From: Stentor roeselii
Lineage: Eukaryota; Ciliophora; Heterotrichea; Heterotrichida; Stentoridae
Assembly: GCA_006503475.1 (NCBI GenBank)
Contig: RSEH01000179.1
Coordinates: 34,005 to 98,004, forward strand
Length of the DNA: 64,000 bases
Direction: 5' to 3'
Shown: positions 58,031-64,000 of the stretch, piece after piece
Position numbering within the stretch: the stretch's first letter is position 1
Layout: every line of letters begins with the position of its first letter
Notes under the pieces: model-generated
What the model was told of the DNA's origin: nothing
What the model saw: only the letters and a program-made list of their open reading frames with translations
The model's database searches: none
Made by a program: the position numbers and the translations under genes

Positions 58031-60205
58031 GGTTGAATTTTTAGATAAAAAATTTTATGGGTTTTTTGAATAATCAATGGATCGGGTGTTATGGTTTGAA
58101 ACTTACAAAGAGTCATTAGAAAACTAATAATAATAAAATGTGTGTTGATTTAATTGAAAATAAGAGCGAAATTACTGGTAATTTAGGTTATTGATTGAAT
58201 TAATTTATCTGTTTTGGTTTCACATTCAAATTGAAAATATTTCCTTTATAATCCAAAAATAAAAGCAGTTATTTTGAGAATATCTGAAGTAATAATATAT
58301 AATTCCATCATTCCACTTATATTTGTAATTCTTGAATAATAAATGTGTTCTTCATCATTCTCAAATATTGACTTTGTTATGAAATAAATAGATTTTTCAT
58401 GAATAACAAGAAATATTAGAACTGATTAATTTTGTTGATTATCGTTGGATATCTGTCTTTCGCATGATCATAAATGTATAAACAATTGTTTTGGAGACTT
58501 ATAAATCATTTTTTCAGTTTCAACTGAATGGTAGATGGCACTCGGATAGCCTTTGCAAGCTGCAAATTTTTTTCAACATAAATGTACTAAAATCAAACAT
58601 CTGTCTTAAATTAATCTGGCTAATTTCTGAGCAGCCTCAACAATAATAAAGATTTTTTCAGATACAAAAACAGTATTCGAATTCCATATCGACTCTCCAG
58701 ATGGTATGTCTTGATCTACAATAAAATAGTCTCAGATAAATATGTAAAATATAAGCAATTTGAATTATAAATTTAATAAAGCAAATCAGATTATTTGTAT
58801 TGTTGATAAATAAGTAAAGAGTTTCATGAAAATCTTCTTCTATAATTTGTTAGAATCTCTTTGTTTCCGTATATTGCACCCTCAGCATTTTTATAAGATA
58901 AAAGCCATACAAATTATCATCAATTTGGAAATAATTCCATCTACAAACCTGTAAACTTTCTTTATCATCTCAAGGTCTTTATCAGTGCAAAAAGATTAAT
59001 TCTTAAAGATATCTCTGAGGATAGGAGAGTTAAAGCAGCTGCAATTATTATCCCTTTAATCATTTCTTGAAGCTTGATGCAAAATTTCTTCGGCTTAAAA
59101 TTATTCTTTTACGTTCTGTATTGATTTCATGGACAAGGTGAAGTATATTATTTCTTTTCAATTTTCATTCTCTGTAAGTTTTTACACCCTTTGACTTATT
59201 CTTTTCTTGGACTTGTTTTTCGATACCTAGAGATGAGTGAAAATTTTAAGGGTTGCTAGAAACGTGATTTGAATAATGATTTTGATAGAGCATGAAAGTA
59301 CTATAGAGCAATCTCAAACTAATAAGGTAGGCTGAAGACATCCTTTTACAGTGCAAGCAGCTTCCATTTTATGATTTTGAATGCTTAGATTAATTCAAGT
59401 TCAAAAAAAGACTGGAGTATCATTAAAGAAGAGAAAGATTATCAGGAAATTAGATTCATATCGTAGTACTTATTCCTAAATAGTAAAAATAGCTAGAATA
59501 ATGCAAGTAAAGAAATTTACATATTTATCTAAGGAATTAGAGTATAATCAATTCAGTAGATATTGGTGATTGAATTACCAAAGGCTTAATACCAAAAAAT
59601 TGAATGATAATTTAAACTAATAATGTCTATAAATGAATTTTTCAAGTTTTGAGAAAAAGTGGCCTTAACCTTCTTATCTAAGATCCAATCCAATTGAAGA
59701 TCCAAATGATTTTTGTTCTAGTGACCACAATGCTGAAATTCAATTGATTTTTAAAAAACATATCTCAATTACTCGGTCCAAACACCAAAATAGAATACAA
59801 ATTAAAGTGCTTGAATTTACTTTACAATCTTTTAGCGAATGAAATGTCTTTTCAGCTGCTAAATCAGATTCAGATACAAAAAATCAAGCAAAATTCAAGT
59901 TATTTATAAATATTCCAACAAATTTGGTGAAAATCTAAGGAAAATTATTAAAGATATTCAAGGAAAAGCATAAAATTTATACTTTGATTTTAGATTTTCA
60001 CTTGAAAAACAGAAATTCATTCAGTAAGCCTATATTAAAACTAATATCAAATGAATAAAAAATTTAAAGGAAGATTTATGAAAAATTCCGAATAGTTAAA
60101 ATTGAATAGAGTCCTTTTCAAGTTTCCCTTTGTAAATAACTCAGAGTGAGTAGTTTTTTTATATAAAGTAAGTGAATCTAATGCATTTTAATTAATTGAG
60201 AGACC
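58031..60205. other. long AT-rich intergenic stretch
   Basis: About 2.2 kb with frequent stops in all frames, short A/T runs and no tRNA or repeat array that I can see. The last 600 bases contain one plus-strand frame with unusually few stops (59633-60058), listed separately as a possible pseudogene. No other coding signal is recognised. Confidence 0.6.
59633..60058 (+). pseudogene. possible decayed gene fragment
   Basis: From ATG 59633 a frame of 142 codons reaches TAA 60056-60058 with only three internal stops (TAA at codon 12, then TGA and TAA). Stretches between them read like protein, for example ISITRSKHQNRIQIKVLEFT and TNLVKI. Rough composition-based expectation is around ten stops, so a decayed gene is plausible, but the search covers several frames and chance is not excluded. 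No homologue is recognised. Confidence 0.25.
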
Positions 60206-61261
60206 TTATGCAGTATCCCAGGTGCCTTGAGTGACCTCACATCCATTTTCATCACAAGTAACTTTCAGCGTATATTGAGTCACACAGTCTTCTCCTACTT
60301 GTCCGAGATCATACTCGGTAGTTCCATTTTCATCAGTAGCCAGACATTTGGAATTCTCGCAAACTAATTTAAGGATTGGTGAGTCGCAAACCGTTGATGA
60401 TGAAATATAGGCACTGCTTTCTTCTGATTCGCTAGATTCACCTTCTAACTCATCTTCATCACCATCTAATTCGTCTTCATCTTCATCTTGCTCATCTTCA
60501 TCTTGCTCATCTTCATCTTGCTCATCTTCATCTTGCTCATCTTCATCTTCATCTTGCTCATCTTCATCTTCATCTTGCTCATCTTCATCTTGCTCATCTT
60601 CATCACCATCTATTTCGTCTTCATCTACTTCATCCTCATCTTCATCTACTTCATCCTCATCTTCATCACCATCTATTTCGTCTTCATCTACTTCATCCTC
60701 ATCTTCATCTACTTCATCCTCATCTTCATCACCATCTATTTCGTCTTCATCTACTTCATCCTCATCTTCATCTACTTCATCCTCATCTTCATCACCATCT
60801 ATTTCGTCTTCATCTACTTCATTCTCATCTTCATCTCCATCTACTTCATCCTCATCTTCATCACCATCTATTTCATCTTCATCTTCATCACCATCTGATT
60901 CGCCACCCCTCGTTTCTCGTTTATAGTTTTCACTCTCAATTTCACTTTCCTGGCTTTCAACATTAGAGCTTTCTTGAGAGGTAGATTCATCATCATCATA
61001 TTCTAAATTATTGAATCCGAATTCCAGTTCAAAATCTTGAGAGTCTGAATTGTCTTCAACTGTGCACGTGCCATTCTTACAAACAATTCTAACTTGAACG
61101 TGCTTTAAACAATTATCTCCTTCAGCGCATTCTTCTGAATCCTTCAATTGCAAAAAGGAGGGTCCTAAAGGTGTATTAGTTTGCATAGAACCTTGAGACT
61201 GAATTGAAGTTGCATTGATTATTCCGAGCAGGAAGAGACTTGCAAGGCTTCTAAGGAACAT
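60206..61261 (-). CDS. secreted acidic repeat protein
   Basis: The 351-residue product starts with a clear signal peptide (MFLRSLASLFLLGIINATS). Two small Cys-pair motifs bound the protein: near the N-terminus VQVRIVCKNGTCTVED, and at the C-terminus ILKLVCENSKCLATDEN and TLKVTCDENGCEVTQG, which share the pattern hydrophobic-Lys/Arg-x-x-Cys-x(3)-Cys. Between them lies an acidic block of about 160 residues made almost only of Asp and Glu with Val, Ile, Gly and Gln (DEDEVDEDEDEVDEDEIDGDE). A strongly acidic secreted chain is likely to bind Ca2+, for instance in an extracellular layer or cyst wall; that use is inferred. Confidence 0.85.
   Translation of the reverse strand: MFLRSLASLFLLGIINATSIQSQGSMQTNTPLGPSFLQLKDSEECAEGDNCLKHVQVRIVCKNGTCTVEDNSDSQDFELEFGFNNLEYDDDESTSQESSNVESQESEIESENYKRETRGGESDGDEDEDEIDGDEDEDEVDGDEDENEVDEDEIDGDEDEDEVDEDEDEVDEDEIDGDEDEDEVDEDEDEVDEDEIDGDEDEDEVDEDEDEVDEDEIDGDEDEQDEDEQDEDEDEQDEDEDEQDEDEQDEDEQDEDEQDEDEDELDGDEDELEGESSESEESSAYISSSTVCDSPILKLVCENSKCLATDENGTTEYDLGQVGEDCVTQYTLKVTCDENGCEVTQGTWDTA
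60446..60896 (-). repeat. nested trinucleotide/63-bp tandem repeat coding for Asp/Glu
   Basis: On the plus strand CATCTTCATC-type hexamers fill the region. Within it, a 63-bp unit beginning CATCTATTTCGTCTTCATC starts at 60607, 60670 and 60733, with a fourth variant copy at 60796. A second block (about 60480-60600) repeats CTTGCTCATCTTCAT units of 15-21 bp. All changes keep the frame open, so copy number should vary by whole codons. Confidence 0.9.
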
Positions 61262-62813
61262 TTTATAAAGTTCAAAACGGATAGTTCCTTTTATCTCGGA
61301 AAATATGTCTGTCTAGGAAACACTTGGGATAATGTTTTAGATGTTTTGAAGTCAGAAGGAAGGTAATTTAAAAAATGGTTGAATGTTGAAATGGTTTTCG
61401 TTCACTAAGGATCTATTGATTATTTGAATGTTTTTGGATAATACAAAGATTTAGACTTAATTCCATCTGACAATTTTAAGTAATATTTGATTGTTTTACA
61501 CAGACAAGGTAATATTGAGTAGTGTATGCCTAAAATAATTTATAGAGAGTATAAGTAAAGCTGAAGTACTTTGAAACATTAATTCATATAGCGTCTAAAT
61601 CTAATATACTTTTTTCACTATTTCTAAAATCTATAAAGTTTGAGTCTTACTCCGAATTATAATGAAACAAACCCTATGCATAAAATTATGAATATAATGA
61701 ATAGAAATTATGTAAAGTATTCTAGGTTAATTGATTGTAAAAATGAATTTCCATTTAAAAAAAATCAGTACAAAAAGTTTGATTATTCGAAGAGTTTCCT
61801 ATTTCCAGTGTAATATTCAATCTTCATAATATTCTAAACACTAGATATTAAGCAGAATTTATTTATATTTGAGCCCAGTATATCTTCAGAGTGAAATCTT
61901 CTTTATTCTGCCTAATAGATCCTCATTTTCCTAATATTTTGAAACTTATCAAATACAATTCAATATTTATTTAAATTTAAGGTCTAACTCAATTATTTTG
62001 AACATGATGATGATGAAATTAATACTTAATTCCCAATATTTCCAAGATTGTTTGTTTATTGTTAAGTATTTTTTATAAAACGAAGTTTTCTATATTTTTC
62101 ATCTAGTCCTTATTGATTTCAACCAGTTTAAACTATGATAAATTAGAGATTTATCTAATAGTTGTATAAAATATTATTGATTTTATTGAAATGAACTTCG
62201 AGATTCCAGAGATCAAATCTCAGGCTCGTTATTATTCAATCATGAAAGAGGGAATATTATATTGATTATATTAATTATCCAGAAATAAATTTGAAGTTTT
62301 CATAAAATATTAACATCAAGAAATTCACTAAAACTTCAAAAATTCTTCGATTGAAGAAATCGGTCTTATCTTAGTTATCACTTGATGATCTAACCAATTG
62401 CAATCTTGATTATTGTAAAGAATCATAATTTAATTATTTCAATTCATAAAATATCGTATTATCTAATTCAAAATTGTTGGCCATTATTGACAAGAAACTT
62501 AGAATATTCAATGATTTTATTAATTATTTGATTATAAATAAAGGTGATATATTGTATTATCAATACCGATTTGTCATGGTCTACACATTCATATTGATAT
62601 TAAACTGTGTTTAACCATCTAAATTCACTTTTATAATAAATATCTTTAAATAATTTCAAAATAACTAAGAAAAGAAAGTTTATTTCTTTCAAATATTGAG
62701 AGAATTAACCTGATTTTTAAATTATATACCATATTTTTTTGTCAATTAGAATCATAAGACGGCATCAATATTAAATTAGACCAAATAAGCTTAAACATTC
62801 TAACTAATTGTAT
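61262..62813. other. AT-rich intergenic stretch without recognisable genes
   Basis: About 1.55 kb, A/T-dominated, with stops in all frames and no repeat, RNA gene or coding fragment that I can support. Confidence 0.65.
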
Positions 62814-64000
62814 TTATTCTTTTTTAATCAAATTCAAAGGCTGGTTCCTATTATTCGGAATCTTAGAAATAATTCGTCCTTCTTGGTAAGTTACTTTCTT
62901 CGAATTATCCAACTTGGGCTCGGCATCCCCAAGAGTTCTTTTGAGTTTAGCTTCTAAATTATTTATTTTTATCTCGTATTCTTTTTCTTTTTTCTCACAA
63001 GCAAAAACTATTTCAGTTGATTCATTCAAAAATTTTTCAAGTTCAGAATTCATTTCAGTGAGTTTAGCAATTTTTTTAATCAAAATACATTTTTCCACCC
63101 TGTGGAAATTAATCTTATTACTAATTTTATTAAACATAATGTTTAGTAAAATCAGTTGTTTTCTCAGTGTATCCATTTGTTTCAATTCGGAAGTAAATCG
63201 AATATCTAAATTTTTGTAATTTTCTGATTCTTTTTCAAGCTGTAGCTCCAGTTTAAATTTATTATCTATAGCATTAGCCAGGTCTTTTTTCAAACTATTA
63301 TTCTCTTCAAGCAATCTATTTTGTAATTTCTGATAAACATCTTCAAGAATTTTGATTTTTTCAGCACCATTAATATCACTTAAATTTTCTTTGAGGTATT
63401 CTTTTATAATTTCATTTTCTTTAACCAAATCATAATTTTTGAGCTGCTCTTCCTCAAGTATATCTTTTAATATTTTATTTTCTCTTTCTAAATTCTTTAT
63501 CATTATAGTATTGGTGCTCAGACTTTCATTTTTTGCATCTTTTTCTTTAAGACCGCTATTTTTATGTACCTCAGCGTTGAATGCAACTTTGATACTTTTG
63601 TTCTCTATTCCTTGTGGTTGATTTTCAACAGGATCAATTGTTTTTTGTTTTGTTATAATAGTATCTTTTACTTTATTTATATTATTCTCATCTTCCTTTC
63701 TTAAATTCTTGAAATATTGAATCATATCACCTAATTGCTTATTAACGCTGTACAAATCCCTAAGTTTCTTGCTAAATTCATCATTCTTAACTAATAACTG
63801 ATTCTTCAATTCTTTTTCTTTATTGGATAATTCTTGAATTTTAGCTTTTAGTTGATTCTGAAAATTCATTAATTCATTTTCCTTTTTGGTAAATTCCTGA
63901 GTCTTTTCTATTATTTGATTTTTTAGAATTCCGTTTTCATTCTCTGTAATAGCCAACTCTTGAACTTTTTCTGTATAATTTTTTGTAAGAGTTTGCAATT
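62814..64000 (-). CDS. coiled-coil protein (5' end outside window)
   Basis: The frame is open from the window edge to a stop at 62814-62816, leaving at least 395 residues. The whole visible part is a heptad-rich coiled coil with Glu, Lys, Asn, Leu and Ile (for example KNQIIEKTQEFTKKENELMN and EKFLNESTEIVFACEKKEKE) and a short basic tail (PNNRNQPLNLIKKE). No methionine at the upstream edge can be taken as the start, so the gene begins beyond the window. Confidence 0.8.
   Translation of the reverse strand, partial: LQTLTKNYTEKVQELAITENENGILKNQIIEKTQEFTKKENELMNFQNQLKAKIQELSNKEKELKNQLLVKNDEFSKKLRDLYSVNKQLGDMIQYFKNLRKEDENNINKVKDTIITKQKTIDPVENQPQGIENKSIKVAFNAEVHKNSGLKEKDAKNESLSTNTIMIKNLERENKILKDILEEEQLKNYDLVKENEIIKEYLKENLSDINGAEKIKILEDVYQKLQNRLLEENNSLKKDLANAIDNKFKLELQLEKESENYKNLDIRFTSELKQMDTLRKQLILLNIMFNKISNKINFHRVEKCILIKKIAKLTEMNSELEKFLNESTEIVFACEKKEKEYEIKINNLEAKLKRTLGDAEPKLDNSKKVTYQEGRIISKIPNNRNQPLNLIKKE

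Noticed and set aside
58031-60205. tRNA or other structured RNA in the deserts
   Set aside because: No box-B-like GTTCRANNC with matching arms was seen on either strand in this or the other AT-rich stretches; a covariance-model scan would be needed to be certain.
60488-60898. Plus-strand hydrophobic open frame (Ile/Leu/Phe/Tyr repeats)
   Set aside because: It is the antisense of the Asp/Glu repeat block; the minus-strand gene has a signal peptide and normal flanks.
1-64000. Non-standard genetic code (TGA=Trp or TAA/TAG=Gln)
   Set aside because: TGG serves for conserved Trp throughout, and complete genes end naturally at TAA (7783), TAG (1510) and TGA (24416, 44468). In-frame stops in genes are explained by 15-nt introns.

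Overview
The window looks like macronuclear DNA of a heterotrich ciliate, most likely Stentor or a close relative. Three things point there. Genes are packed tightly on both strands, often with 8 to 60 bases between them. At least 14 genes or exon joins can only be closed by removing a 15-nt GT..AG intron, which nearly always carries an A at intron position 10. The genetic code is standard, with TAA, TAG and TGA all used as terminators, unlike Blepharisma, Tetrahymena or Paramecium. The genes are eukaryotic: ciliary proteins, meiosis, SRP, coatomer, AMPK-like kinase, mitochondrial ribosome.

Layout. 1-17.9 kb is gene-dense: the tail of a membrane protein, delta-aminolevulinate dehydratase, a 2050-residue P4-ATPase/guanylyl cyclase fusion, mitochondrial L27, an EF-hand protein, a short delta-COP, a histidine phosphatase, a myristoylated CDPK-like kinase, CYB5D1, and a head-to-head pair leading to a class-3 lipase. 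An AT-rich gene-free stretch follows (17.9-19.6 kb). 19.6-26.9 kb holds a probable microtubule-associated repeat protein, an EGF/multi-TM protein, a coiled-coil protein, a four-EF-hand protein whose reading frame is broken by a -1 shift at an A7 run, and a cyclin. 27.9-39.2 kb holds MND1, a UBC-fold protein, a pepsin-like protease, a claudin-like membrane protein, a 65-residue lipid-anchor protein, a glutamate dehydrogenase homologue lacking the catalytic lysine, a pseudophosphatase, a VPS9 protein and an LPCAT-like acyltransferase. 40-58 kb holds a GGA-like protein with an alpha-adaptin-type ear, CDC50, SRP68, two LRR proteins, a tandem-FHA protein, an SNF1/AMPK-like kinase and several unknowns. 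58-64 kb is sparse: two AT-rich deserts around a secreted acidic repeat protein, then a truncated coiled-coil gene at the edge.

There is no operon in the bacterial sense. Functional themes recur: lipid asymmetry and cGMP (P4-ATPase/GC plus CDC50), membrane traffic (delta-COP, VPS9, adaptin-ear protein), Ca2+ signalling (several EF-hand proteins) and cilia (CYB5D1, PG-rich and repeat proteins). The most unusual signals are two candidate 14-nt introns with the same 3' end, the A7 frameshift gene, start codons of divergent genes only 8 bp apart, and several enzymes with a key catalytic residue replaced. Assignments are from reading motifs by eye; no database search was run.
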